The translations under genes were made by a program, and so were the position numbers. Of a stretch of DNA of 38,521 nucleotides, positions 26,208-34,581 are shown in pieces. The notes under the pieces are model-generated. The model searched no databases and was not told the DNA's origin. It saw nothing but the letters and a program-made list of their open reading frames with translations. The first letter of the stretch is position 1. Each line of letters begins with the position of its first letter. This stretch comes from CAYTET01 sp964436975 (GTDB lineage: Bacteria > Bacillota_I > Bacilli_A > Erysipelotrichales > Erysipelotrichaceae): the NCBI GenBank assembly GCA_964436975.1, contig CAYTET010000007.1, forward strand, positions 1-38,521, given 5' to 3'.

Positions 26208-26239
26208 GCCGATCTTTTTCAGTCTGTAAAAAGGCCGGC
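26208..26239 (+). other. Hairpin in the ispE-glmU spacer
   Basis: GCCGATCTTTTT pairs with AAAAAGGCCGGC around the loop CAGTCTGT. It lies 8 nt after ispE but lacks a T tract, so it may be an attenuator, mRNA-end stabiliser or weak terminator. Confidence 0.35.
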
Positions 26240-26267
26240 AGACCGGTTCATTAATTCCGGATTGCGG

Positions 26268-26295
26268 TTGAATGAGCCAATAAATCAGTTATAAT
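26268..26295 (+). promoter_or_regulatory. Promoter of glmU-prs
   Basis: TTGAAT (26268-26273), 16-nt spacer, TATAAT (26290-26295). Confidence 0.7.
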
Positions 26296-26326
26296 TAAAG
26301 GGAACCCATGGAGGGTACTTTTTAAC

Positions 26327-27685
26327 ATGATATCAGCAATAGTAATGGCGGCCGGCAAAGGAACCCGGATGCATTCCGAGCTTACCAAGACAATGCATCT
26401 GGTCAGTGATCGGCCGATGGTTGATCATATTTATACCAATCTGAAGAAGGCCGGCGTTGATAAAATCGTCTTTGTGGTCGGCCATGGCGCCGATCAGATC
26501 AGAGATTATATGAAGGATAAAGTTGAATATGCCGTTCAGCAGCCCCAGCTGGGCAGCGCGGATGCTGTCAGACAGGCCCATGATCTGCTGGCGGCTGAAA
26601 AAGGCGTGACGCTGATTGTCAACGGGGACTGCCCGCTGGTTCAGCCGGAAACCTATCAGAAGCTGATTGCGCAGGCGGCTGATTATAAATTTGTTGTTAT
26701 GACGGCCTGTCCGCCGGATACGGCCAGCTACGGCCGGGTTATCCGCAATGCGGCCAAAGAAGTAGTCAGAATCGTGGAATTTAAAGACTGCAGCGAGGCT
26801 GAAAAAGCCGTCGCTGAAATAAATGTCGGCATTTATGCGGCTGATAATGAACTGCTGTGGCAGTATCTGCCGGAAATAAAGAATGAAAACCAGCAGCATG
26901 AATACTATGTGACCGATCTGGTGGCGGTATTTGCGGCCCACGGCCAGACTGTCGGCGGCATGAAAGTTGCCGACTGGCAGGAATGCAGCGGCATCAACAC
27001 CCGTCAGGAGCTGGTGGCCGCCGGCCGCTGGCTGCAGAACAAGATCAACAGTTACTGGCTGGATAACGGCGTGACGATTGTGGAGCCGGCCAGCACGTAT
27101 ATCGGTCCGGATGTAACAATCGGTCAGGATACGGTTATCTATCCTAATTCCCGCTTTGAGGGTCATACCGTCATCGGCACGGACAACATCCTTGATTCCG
27201 GCTGTTACTTCTGCAATGCCGAAATCGGCAATAACAACCGGATAAATGCCTGCCGGATTACCGACAGTGCCGTCGGCAATAATGTTACCTTAGGGCCCTG
27301 GGCCCATCTGCGCAACGGCTGTCATATCGGCAGCAATGTGCGGATTGGCAATTTTGTCGAGATGAAGAACACCTCTATTGATGACGGCACAAAATGTGCT
27401 CATCTGACTTATGTCGGTGACGCCACGGTCGGCAAGACGGTCAACTTCGGATGCGGGGTTGTCACGGTCAACTATGACGGCAAGAACAAGTTCCATACTA
27501 CTATTGATGACGGCGCCTTTATCGGCTCTAATGCCAATCTGATTGCGCCGGTTCATATCGGCAAAAACACGCTGGTTGCGGCCGGCTCAACAGTCAATCA
27601 TGATGTTGCCGACGGCGACATGGCTATCGGCCGGGTCCGGCAGGAAAACAAGACCGGCTACGGAGCCAGATATAAGAATAAATAG
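26327..27685 (+). CDS. glmU: Bifunctional GlmU: GlcNAc-1-P uridyltransferase and GlcN-1-P acetyltransferase
   Basis: 452 residues. Makes UDP-GlcNAc for peptidoglycan. The N-terminal nucleotidyltransferase has MAAGKGTRM (residues 7-15) and NGDCPL; the C-terminal left-handed beta-helix of hexapeptide repeats runs from about 250 to the end, with the acetyltransferase block around NYDGKNKF. The RBS is GGAGGGT. It precedes prs as in Bacillus. Its own promoter separates it from ispE. Confidence 0.96.
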   Translation: MISAIVMAAGKGTRMHSELTKTMHLVSDRPMVDHIYTNLKKAGVDKIVFVVGHGADQIRDYMKDKVEYAVQQPQLGSADAVRQAHDLLAAEKGVTLIVNGDCPLVQPETYQKLIAQAADYKFVVMTACPPDTASYGRVIRNAAKEVVRIVEFKDCSEAEKAVAEINVGIYAADNELLWQYLPEIKNENQQHEYYVTDLVAVFAAHGQTVGGMKVADWQECSGINTRQELVAAGRWLQNKINSYWLDNGVTIVEPASTYIGPDVTIGQDTVIYPNSRFEGHTVIGTDNILDSGCYFCNAEIGNNNRINACRITDSAVGNNVTLGPWAHLRNGCHIGSNVRIGNFVEMKNTSIDDGTKCAHLTYVGDATVGKTVNFGCGVVTVNYDGKNKFHTTIDDGAFIGSNANLIAPVHIGKNTLVAAGSTVNHDVADGDMAIGRVRQENKTGYGARYKNK

Positions 27686-27712
27686 TCAGCAAAACAAACA
27701 GGGGGAACTGTT

Positions 27713-28675
27713 ATGGTGAAAGATGACATTATCGTATTTTCGCTGACATCAAGTCGGGTGCTAACCGATGAGATTGTCAAATACCTCGGCATTGAACAGG
27801 GTCAGATTGATGTTAAGCACTTCGCTGACGGTGAAGTCATGGTTGAACCGCGCCAGTCGGTGCGGGGCAAGCATGTCTTTATCATCCAGTCGACCTGCAG
27901 TCCGGTCAATGAAAGACTGATGGAAGTGCTGGTCTGTCTGGATGCCTGCAAACGGGCCAGCTGCCATGAGATCACCTGTGTCATTCCGTATTTCGGCTAT
28001 GCCCGGCAGGATCGCAAGCCGAAGCCGCGCCAGCCCATCACCGCCCGTCTAGTGGCGGATCTGCTGGAGGTGGCCGGAGCTGACAGAGTGGTGGCCATCG
28101 ACCTGCATGCGGCCCAGATTCAGGGTTTCTTCAAGATACCCAATGACAATCTGACCGCCTCCGATCTGATCGGCCAGTATTTCCGGCGGATTCATCTTGA
28201 TGACGTGGTAATTGTTTCTCCTGATCACGGCGGCGTGGTCCGGGCCCGCCAGCTGGCTGAGAACATGGGCAATGTGCCCATCGCCATTGTTGATAAGCGG
28301 CGCACCCAGCCCAACGTTTCCGAAGCCATGAACCTGATTGGTGATGTTGACGGCAAAAACTGCATCATCATCGATGACCTGGTTGACACCGGCGGTTCGC
28401 TGGTAGGCTGTGTGGATATGCTGAAGAAGCATAATGCCAAGGACATCTACTGTGCCTGCACCCATCCGGTTTTCTCCCGGGATGCTGCTACCCGGCTGCA
28501 GAACAGCGATATCAAGGAAATGATTGTCACCAATACGATCGAACTGACGCCTGAACAGCTGGCGGCCGCTCCTAAAATCAAAGTGCTTTCAGTCGGCTTT
28601 TTGTTAGCCAAAAGCATTGAAGCTATCAGCAGCAATCAGCCGATCAGCGATGTGTATAATCTATTTAAAGACTGA
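27713..28675 (+). CDS. prs: Ribose-phosphate pyrophosphokinase
   Basis: 320 residues. Makes PRPP from ribose-5-phosphate and ATP for nucleotides, histidine, tryptophan and NAD. Family blocks: FADGEVMVEP, YFGYARQDRK, DLHAAQIQGFF (metal site) and the PRPP loop CIIIDDLVDTGGS. 27 nt after glmU, with GGGGGAA as RBS. Terminator follows. Confidence 0.96.
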   Translation: MVKDDIIVFSLTSSRVLTDEIVKYLGIEQGQIDVKHFADGEVMVEPRQSVRGKHVFIIQSTCSPVNERLMEVLVCLDACKRASCHEITCVIPYFGYARQDRKPKPRQPITARLVADLLEVAGADRVVAIDLHAAQIQGFFKIPNDNLTASDLIGQYFRRIHLDDVVIVSPDHGGVVRARQLAENMGNVPIAIVDKRRTQPNVSEAMNLIGDVDGKNCIIIDDLVDTGGSLVGCVDMLKKHNAKDIYCACTHPVFSRDAATRLQNSDIKEMIVTNTIELTPEQLAAAPKIKVLSVGFLLAKSIEAISSNQPISDVYNLFKD

Positions 28676-28696
28676 TCAGAATTATAGCAGCCCTGT

Positions 28697-28718
28697 AACC
28701 CGCTCCGGCGGGTTTTCT
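28697..28718 (+). terminator. Intrinsic terminator after prs
   Basis: AACCCGC (28697-28703), loop TCCG, GCGGGTT (28708-28714), then a short T-rich tract. Confidence 0.8.
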
Positions 28719-28783
28719 TATAGAATGAGCCGCCGGCCGGATTATTCAGCGGCGCGGCTGAAGGGGCGGCGCCAATGTTACCG

Positions 28784-28812
28784 TTTACATTTTAGTAAAA
28801 AATGAGTAAACT
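28784..28812 (+). promoter_or_regulatory. Promoter with inverted repeat upstream of the acidic-tail gene
   Basis: TTTACA (28784-28789), 17-nt spacer, TAAACT (28807-28812). GTTTAC (28783-28788) and GTAAAC (28806-28811) form an inverted repeat that overlaps both boxes, and AGTAAA recurs between and after them, suggesting a regulator site on the promoter. Confidence 0.5.
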
Positions 28813-28853
28813 AAAGTAAAGAAGTGGTTTTACCAAGAAGGAGTGTATTACCA

Positions 28854-29960
28854 ATGGCAATTTATAAGGCGTTAGCTGAAAAGGAATCAACGGGCGCTTC
28901 CGGTTCCGGCGCATACTGCGTTTTTAATGGCGCTTTAGGTGATTACCTCAGCAGTGAAGATCACAGGTATGCGGAATATGACCAGCTGTTTAAGGATCTC
29001 TATGATCTAAACAACGAGATGATGATCTGTGTCAGCCTGCCGCTGGCTATCAATCATAAGATTGTGGCCAACCAGATTATCCGCTATAAGGATGCTTTTA
29101 AGCTTCCGGAAAGATATATCCGGGTTCCGTTTGTGCTGTACTGGCGCAAGGATGAAACGGAGCGGGCAATTCTGGTCAGCGATGCCAATTATATTGAGGC
29201 TAAGGGACTGTATTTCTGTCTGACTGAACCGCAGAATGAGTTCGAAGGAGCCCGCAATGAGGTGCTGGCTGTCTATTTGAATCCTGAAAATACCATGGAT
29301 GTCATCGATGCCTACCGTGACATTGATTCCAGAAAACGTTCCATCGGCTCGATGCAGCGTCATTTTGACAACCGTTATCTGGACAGCGTCGATGAGATGA
29401 AAGAGAAATGTGTCGCGCTGTCAAGACAGTATTTTGAAGATACCATCAGCCGGCTGAAAACCATGGATGTGGACCAGCGGGCCGACGTTATCCGCGATAC
29501 CGTTGCCCGGTGCTTCATTATTAAAAAGGCAATGTATGTGCAGTATATGATGGACAAGGACATGTTGGCCAACCGCCATGAGGGCGATACCCGCAAGCAG
29601 CGTCAGTTTGCCAAATCATATACCGATGAAATACCCATTGTATCCTACAGCGAACTGTGGCGCGTCAAGCCTGACCAGGATCTTCACCCGCATGAATGTG
29701 ACAACCTGCCGCCGCGGAAAAAAGCTGATAAGGCACCGGCGGCCGCAGAACCGGCGGCTGGTGATATGCCGGCTGAACCGGCAGCGGACAACGCTGACGA
29801 AACCCGGCCTGATCTGACCGAGCCGGAACCGGCAACTGCCGAAGAGGTGGCAGAACCTGAACCGGTAGCCGAAGAACCGGCGGATGCGGAAAGTCCGGCT
29901 GAAGCGGAACCCGCCGAGGCGGCCGATCCGGAAAAACCGGCTGACGAGCAGCAGATCTGA
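28854..29960 (+). CDS. Unrecognised cytoplasmic protein with acidic Pro/Ala/Glu tail
   Basis: 368 residues; I do not recognise the family. Residues 1-280 are a mixed, apparently globular domain without signal peptide or membrane helix; no catalytic motif stands out. From about residue 280 the sequence turns into a low-complexity tail of roughly 85 residues built of EPA/EPE/AEP-type units, strongly acidic, ending in ADEQQI. The tail is probably unstructured or a spacer. Start at 28854 (RBS AAGGAG) rather than an upstream GTG at 28824. It has its own promoter and a terminator after it. The GC-rich repetitive tail might vary in length between strains. Confidence 0.75.
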   Translation: MAIYKALAEKESTGASGSGAYCVFNGALGDYLSSEDHRYAEYDQLFKDLYDLNNEMMICVSLPLAINHKIVANQIIRYKDAFKLPERYIRVPFVLYWRKDETERAILVSDANYIEAKGLYFCLTEPQNEFEGARNEVLAVYLNPENTMDVIDAYRDIDSRKRSIGSMQRHFDNRYLDSVDEMKEKCVALSRQYFEDTISRLKTMDVDQRADVIRDTVARCFIIKKAMYVQYMMDKDMLANRHEGDTRKQRQFAKSYTDEIPIVSYSELWRVKPDQDLHPHECDNLPPRKKADKAPAAAEPAAGDMPAEPAADNADETRPDLTEPEPATAEEVAEPEPVAEEPADAESPAEAEPAEAADPEKPADEQQI

Positions 29961-29968
29961 CAGACACC

Positions 29969-30005
29969 AAGGCCATAACCCTGTTTTAGGAGTATGGCCT
30001 TTATT
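29969..30005 (+). terminator. Terminator after the acidic-tail gene
   Basis: AAGGCCATA (29969-29977) pairs with TATGGCCTT (29993-30001); loop of 15 nt, T-rich but interrupted tail. Confidence 0.6.
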
Positions 30006-30055
30006 ATGGCCGTTTTTGAATTTTGCTGAAAAACCCGTTAATTGGCTGCTGATTA

Positions 30056-30064
30056 TGCTAAAAT
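30056..30064 (+). promoter_or_regulatory. Extended -10 promoter of the lipoprotein gene
   Basis: TGC followed by TAAAAT (30059-30064); no clear -35. RBS AGGGGGAAAGG lies at about 30084-30094. Confidence 0.4.
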
Positions 30065-30097
30065 TACAGGTAGTTAATAAAACAGGGGGAAAGGACA

Positions 30098-30523
30098 ATG
30101 AAACGCCAAAAGTTCTGTTTATTTATCGCTATTATGCTGACACTGGTTTTATCAGCCTGCTCCGCACAAAAATCCTCAGTCGGATTTAAGGCCGAATTTG
30201 AAAAAGGGGATGGCTATAACCTGTTTAAGGTTACAGAAGTGGATGAAGGAGCTGACGTTAAACTGAGAGATGTCATCAGTTATTACAATGAAAACGGGCA
30301 GGCCAATGTTGCTATTACTGACGGGTTTATCAATTCTTTTGACGATATTACCCTGCAGGATCATGAGTTTGTTGCCATCTATACTAATGATGACGCTAAT
30401 GCCAATGCTGACTGGGGCACTTATGAATTAAACGGAGTGACCTACGGCTCTGCTGTCAGCGGCATCAATGATCTGCCGGTCAAGGCTTCCTGTAATTATC
30501 TGCTGGTTATTCAAAAATATTAG
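30098..30523 (+). CDS. Small predicted lipoprotein
   Basis: 141 residues. A basic N-terminus (MKRQK), a hydrophobic stretch and the lipobox LSAC at residues 18-21 mark a type II signal peptide, so the mature protein would be lipid-anchored at Cys21 on the outer face of the membrane. The mature part of about 120 residues is acidic and has no motif I know. A gene for a membrane protein follows 13 nt later, probably in the same transcript. Confidence 0.75.
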   Translation: MKRQKFCLFIAIMLTLVLSACSAQKSSVGFKAEFEKGDGYNLFKVTEVDEGADVKLRDVISYYNENGQANVAITDGFINSFDDITLQDHEFVAIYTNDDANANADWGTYELNGVTYGSAVSGINDLPVKASCNYLLVIQKY

Positions 30524-30536
30524 AAAGGCCGCATCT

Positions 30537-31025
30537 ATGACAAAATATCTTTATATCGTCAGCAGCATCCTGCTGTTTGTGACAATCTACTGCTCCAATA
30601 AAACGGTAAAGCTGACCGGAAGTATTCTGACGGTAGGATGGTTTGTGCTGTGCGGCACCTTCAGTTTTACCAAAATGGCTTTTCTGGCCGACACCAACTA
30701 TTTGGCGCTGGCGGCCCATATCGGCTGTCTGGCGGCGGTGCTGGCCGGCGGCTATCTGCTGAAAACAAAAAAGTATATCAATATGGCTTATTCCATTCTG
30801 GCCATTCTTTTATGGTCGATGCTGGTTGACACGGCTGATTATTTCTTCTTCTTTCCGCAGTGGCACAGCGGGCTGTCCTATTTCAGCTATCTGCTGAACG
30901 GACTGGTGTTCAACCTGCCCAAGTGCTATGCTCCGGCTATTATCTGCGGCATTATCCTGCTGGTGGAAAACCGGGACCGGATCAGAGCTTTTGTGACTTC
31001 CAGAACCAGTCGGACGGCTGAATAA
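30537..31025 (+). CDS. Small multi-pass membrane protein of unknown function
   Basis: 162 residues with about five hydrophobic segments (roughly 4-20, 26-45, 55-75, 82-100, 125-145) and a short basic C-terminal tail rich in Arg and Ser/Thr. ATG 30537 follows a GAAAGG RBS; an upstream in-frame start would lie inside the lipoprotein gene. Likely co-expressed with that lipoprotein. Family not recognised. Confidence 0.65.
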   Translation: MTKYLYIVSSILLFVTIYCSNKTVKLTGSILTVGWFVLCGTFSFTKMAFLADTNYLALAAHIGCLAAVLAGGYLLKTKKYINMAYSILAILLWSMLVDTADYFFFFPQWHSGLSYFSYLLNGLVFNLPKCYAPAIICGIILLVENRDRIRAFVTSRTSRTAE

Positions 31026-31044
31026 AAAAACAATATTTGATAAT

Positions 31045-31083
31045 AAAAAATCCCTGCCGTAAATTGAAACCAGGGATTTTTTT
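31045..31083. terminator. Bidirectional terminator between the membrane-protein gene and the VWA operon
   Basis: AAAAAATCCCTG (31045-31056) and CAGGGATTTTTTT (31071-31083), loop of 14 nt. T tract in both directions; it ends the plus-strand genes and the minus-strand operon. Confidence 0.9.
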
Positions 31084-31102
31084 GGAGATGAAGAAAAACT
31101 GA

Positions 31103-32986
31103 TCAGCGCAGCTGCCGGGAAATCAGGGCCAGCAGCTGGGCGGTCAGATGATTCAGATTATCACAGGCCACAATATCCGGATATATTTCCTTCAGGTCGT
31201 CATAGCATTCGGTACAGCCGGGTTCGTCCAGGGCGATGGCGATGATGTTAGTGCCCCGCCTGGTTATTTTGGCAACCGCATTGGCCGTGTCTTTGATGGA
31301 AGCCGGCGGATAATAATCGTCGGCAGCATGGGCCGGAGCCCCGTCGGAGATGATGATAATCAGATTGTTTTCACAGTGAGAGTGCTGCTGGATATACCGC
31401 TCGGCCCAGAAAAGAGCCAGGCCGTCACGGTTGTCGTTGTAGGCATCAATCTGCATGATGTTGTATTTCTCTTCCGGGCGGGCCTGAAAGTCAGTCAGGA
31501 TGTTAATCTCAATTGCCGGCTCTTCCCCCAGCGCCCGGTGCTCAACAACGGCATGGCTCATGTTCTGCTTAGTCAGAACTTCATGCAGGATAACAGCGGA
31601 GGTCATGGCGCTGTCACGCCGCTTTCCCCGCATAGAGCCTGAACCGTCAATAAGCAGCAGGATGGCTAAATCAGGAATATCCGTTTCCAGAACGCGCCGG
31701 TTCCAGTAGCGCTTTTTGACATCGTCTAACCGGGAAGAGGTGATGGCAGAACCAAATAGAAAGTTCTCTTCCCTAACCGGCACGCGGGCTTTCAGCAGAT
31801 TAGAAAAGCGGCTGCTGTAGGAATTAATATTAAGACGGTATTTGTTATAGAGATTCTGATAAGCCTTTTTCAGATTGAGATTGATCCGGGGTTTTGTCTC
31901 GATTATTTTGATATCTTTATGCATGACGGCACAGTCATAATTGCTGCCAAGGGTAACCGTCCGGCTGCCCNNNNNNNNNNCCAATGCGGCCTGTTTGTCT
32001 TTGTCATATTCGTCTAGCGTCAGGGCAAGCTGTTCTGAATCGTCCTGGCCGCTGCGCAGGCTATTGTCCAGATTCGCAAACAGCCTGGTCGTTACAGCCT
32101 GGACTTTTCCCGAATGGCTGAAGTCGGCAATGCTGAGAGCCTTGCCGCTGTGGGTTTCGGGATCAATCAGGAGCAGTTTAAATTCTTCCATGGGTAAAAC
32201 GATACTGTCATCAGGAATCAGGGACTGAATGATATCGTATATCCGGCTGCTAAATGCAAACCGCTCGGCTGGTGCCGCGGCGGCGCTGCCGTCTAAAAAC
32301 AGCGTCCTGGTCTGGCTGACATAATCGGCAATGTCATCTTCGGGCGGATCCTGCTGCAGCATCGGGTAGAGCAGAAATGTAATCATATAGTTTATGAAGC
32401 GCAGCAGCGGCAGATTCTGCACTTCTTCGGAGGCCACAGCCTGGCCTTCTTTGGCAAAGGCTCGGGCCACGGTGCCTTCAGACGGGTTAGAGGCAAACAA
32501 GCGGCTTACCCGGGCGAATTTAAGAAACATTTCCATATTGTCGTAACAGCTGCAGCCAGCGGCCTCGATATACGCATCTTCGATGATATTGCTGATCGTT
32601 GAAATAGTTGTTATCTCATTCCCTGTCTGGTACTTGGGATTGTTGACAAAGCGGGGTGGAAAATCAGTATACAGCACATGCAGCGATTCGTGAATATTAA
32701 GGGAACGGGTAATCAGACGCAGGGCATCCCAGGGATTGTTGGAAACACAGACCGGCCATTTCAAAAACTTTTCGGTATGGCCAAGGGCTTCAGAGTCAAA
32801 ATATAAATCATCATTTGCCGGATCGACAATAATATTGCGGCCATCGGTAAAGGTCTGGTTCTCATTAATGAAAAAGAGCCGTACCAGGTCGTTTTCAGAA
32901 AGGGTCTGGGCGAAGTTCTCTTCCAAGGCGCGGTTGAACTCACACTGGTACTGGCTGAGCAGTTTGACAGCTTCTTTCTTTTTCAT
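31103..32986 (-). CDS. VWA-domain protein with N-terminal HExxH motif, interrupted by an assembly gap
   Basis: About 627 residues as assembled. The N-terminal part has HESLH at 99-103 within NIHESLHVLYTDFP, and NIIEDAYIE at 133-141 could give a third metal ligand; this resembles metallopeptidase-like regions of some CobT/VWA proteins. The C-terminal VWA domain (about 440-627) has the MIDAS motif DGSGSM at 447-452 and SDGAP further on. VWA partners of MoxR ATPases bind metals and targets and help remodel complexes. Ten N at 31971-31980 split the gene; flanking frames agree, but the true length there is unknown. RBS AAAGGAGG on the minus strand. Last gene of the operon. Confidence 0.8.
   Translation of the reverse strand: MKKKEAVKLLSQYQCEFNRALEENFAQTLSENDLVRLFFINENQTFTDGRNIIVDPANDDLYFDSEALGHTEKFLKWPVCVSNNPWDALRLITRSLNIHESLHVLYTDFPPRFVNNPKYQTGNEITTISTISNIIEDAYIEAAGCSCYDNMEMFLKFARVSRLFASNPSEGTVARAFAKEGQAVASEEVQNLPLLRFINYMITFLLYPMLQQDPPEDDIADYVSQTRTLFLDGSAAAAPAERFAFSSRIYDIIQSLIPDDSIVLPMEEFKLLLIDPETHSGKALSIADFSHSGKVQAVTTRLFANLDNSLRSGQDDSEQLALTLDEYDKDKQAALXXXXGSRTVTLGSNYDCAVMHKDIKIIETKPRINLNLKKAYQNLYNKYRLNINSYSSRFSNLLKARVPVREENFLFGSAITSSRLDDVKKRYWNRRVLETDIPDLAILLLIDGSGSMRGKRRDSAMTSAVILHEVLTKQNMSHAVVEHRALGEEPAIEINILTDFQARPEEKYNIMQIDAYNDNRDGLALFWAERYIQQHSHCENNLIIIISDGAPAHAADDYYPPASIKDTANAVAKITRRGTNIIAIALDEPGCTECYDDLKEIYPDIVACDNLNHLTAQLLALISRQLR
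31971..31980. other. Assembly gap (10 N)
   Basis: Ten N inside the VWA gene, between the helical N-terminal part and the VWA domain (about residues 336-339). The reading frame is consistent on both sides if the gap is 10 nt. Confidence 0.98.
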
Positions 32987-33010
32987 AATGTACCGCCTCC
33001 TTTGTTTCTT

Positions 33011-33733
33011 TTATGAAGCAGCCGCTAATTCATCATTGACAGCCTTGAGTTCAGCCTGGGCTGTCCGGTAATCGGACGGCCGTTCTGCCTTGTTGCCGGC
33101 AAGGTTCGGTTTAAAATACTCAACCGCTTCCGATAGGTAAAAGCGGGCATCATTAAGATTTTTAGCAATACCATTTCCATGGTATAGACATTGTCCAATG
33201 CGCAGACAGGTTTCGGGATATTCGGGGAAAGGGGTTTTGCCTTCTAATAATTCCAGAGCCTGGTTGTAACAGCCAAAAGCCGTAAAGGGATCTATATCAA
33301 TTGACTGTCCGTTCATAATCATATCACCAATGGCCAGATAACCTTTTGGGTTCTGCAGAATGCATGATTGAAAAAAACATTTATAAGCTTTGTCCATGTC
33401 GGCAGCCGTGCCGTGGCCGGCCAGATAACAGCTGCCAAGTTTCAAGGCACCCTCATCATCGCCTTCTCCGGCAGCTTGGGTGTAAAGCCGGAAGGCCGTA
33501 TCGTAATCCTGCGGCAGACCCCGGCCGTTTTCATACATCCGGCCCAGCATAACCATGGCCTGCGGATTCTGCTGGCTAATGGCGCTGTTCAGATAATCAA
33601 CGGCCAGCTGCAGCGGATCAGAGTCAATAGGCTGGGACTCGTCTTCCCAGACAATGAAGGAAACAACTCTAAGCATTGCTTTCATATTACCGGCGTTGGC
33701 TTTTTTAATCTCTTCGGCAAGATTTTCAATCAT
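33011..33733 (-). CDS. Sel1-repeat protein 4 (of a tandem set)
   Basis: 240 residues, made of Sel1-like (SLR) helical repeats: AMVMLGRMYENGRGLPQDYDTA is one unit, GALKLGSCYLAGHGTAADMDKA the next. The N-terminal MLRVVSFIVWEDESQPIDSDP closely parallels paralog 1 (IVWDDESRPIDAEP). SLR solenoids act as protein-interaction scaffolds. No signal peptide, so cytoplasmic. Overlaps the end of paralog 3 by 8 nt and lies 24 nt before the VWA gene. RBS AAAGGAGAAT. Confidence 0.88.
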   Translation of the reverse strand: MIENLAEEIKKANAGNMKAMLRVVSFIVWEDESQPIDSDPLQLAVDYLNSAISQQNPQAMVMLGRMYENGRGLPQDYDTAFRLYTQAAGEGDDEGALKLGSCYLAGHGTAADMDKAYKCFFQSCILQNPKGYLAIGDMIMNGQSIDIDPFTAFGCYNQALELLEGKTPFPEYPETCLRIGQCLYHGNGIAKNLNDARFYLSEAVEYFKPNLAGNKAERPSDYRTAQAELKAVNDELAAAS

Positions 33734-34508
33734 CGGAATTCTCCTTTACTAGGGAAGAACCATCGGCTAATGGGGGAAGATGGAGCAGGTTCAGGGCTTT
33801 GTTCAGTAGGCAGCATGTTTGTCGATAGCGGCGGTCATCGGCCGCATATAATCCGGAACTGATACCAGTATCAAAACCCTGTCTGGCATTTGAAAGGAAA
33901 GTAACAGCCTTGTTAACATCAACGTCAATTCCTTCACCGTATAGAAAACTTTGACCTAAAGACAGACAGGCCATCGGATAGTATTCGGCAGTGGTATCAT
34001 TTTTCAACAGGCGATAAGCGGAGACGTAGCAGGCAAAGCCCAGAACTTCATCTTTTTCGCCATAGTCGCCGTCCATCAGCATATCTCCGATGCCAATAAA
34101 GGCCGCCGGATTTTGCAGAAGAGCTGCTTTAGAATACAGCTGAAAGGCCTTTTTACAGTCGACAGCCACGCCTTTGTCATTGCGGTAAAGACAGGCCAGA
34201 TTATACATGGCATTCGGGTTACCCCGACGGGCGGCGGTCTGATAATAATGGGCTGCTTTGGCATAATCGTTACTTATACCATGGCCGATTTCATAGACAG
34301 CGCCTAAAACGGTCAAGATCTGCGCATTATCAAGCATTGCCGCCTGAATAAGAAGCCCTAACACTTTCTGACGGCAGGTTTGATCGGCCGCTGTTGCTGC
34401 TGTTGGCCGTAAGAAAACTTGACAGGCGGCCTCTATTAAGGCGTCGCTGTCACCGCTTTCGGCTTTGCTAAGGCAGTCGGCTAATCTGACAGCCGGGTCT
34501 TTATCCAT
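33726..34508 (-). CDS. Sel1-repeat protein 3, most divergent of the set
   Basis: 260 residues from ATG 34508, preferred over an ATG at 34532 because AAAGGGA is well placed for it and the N-terminus then aligns with its paralogs (…KAESGDSDALIEA). SLR units include AMYNLACLYRNDKGVAVDCKKA and a unit with FIGIGDMLMDG. The first third has lost the IVWDDES-type element and reads FLRPTAATAADQ; the C-terminus has an extra tail (LHLPPLADGSSLVK). Overlaps paralog 4 by 8 nt. Confidence 0.85.
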   Translation of the reverse strand: MDKDPAVRLADCLSKAESGDSDALIEAACQVFLRPTAATAADQTCRQKVLGLLIQAAMLDNAQILTVLGAVYEIGHGISNDYAKAAHYYQTAARRGNPNAMYNLACLYRNDKGVAVDCKKAFQLYSKAALLQNPAAFIGIGDMLMDGDYGEKDEVLGFACYVSAYRLLKNDTTAEYYPMACLSLGQSFLYGEGIDVDVNKAVTFLSNARQGFDTGISSGLYAADDRRYRQTCCLLNKALNLLHLPPLADGSSLVKENSDD

Positions 34509-34581
34509 TCGTTTTTCCCTTTCTGCCGCCATTGGCTGAAATCAGCAGGCCAATGTAAGGAAATAAGTTTTGATAAGCAGT

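Noticed and set aside
34509..34532. Upstream ATG as start of Sel1-repeat gene 3
   Set aside because: No Shine-Dalgarno in front, whereas ATG 34508 has AAAGGGA and aligns with the paralogs.
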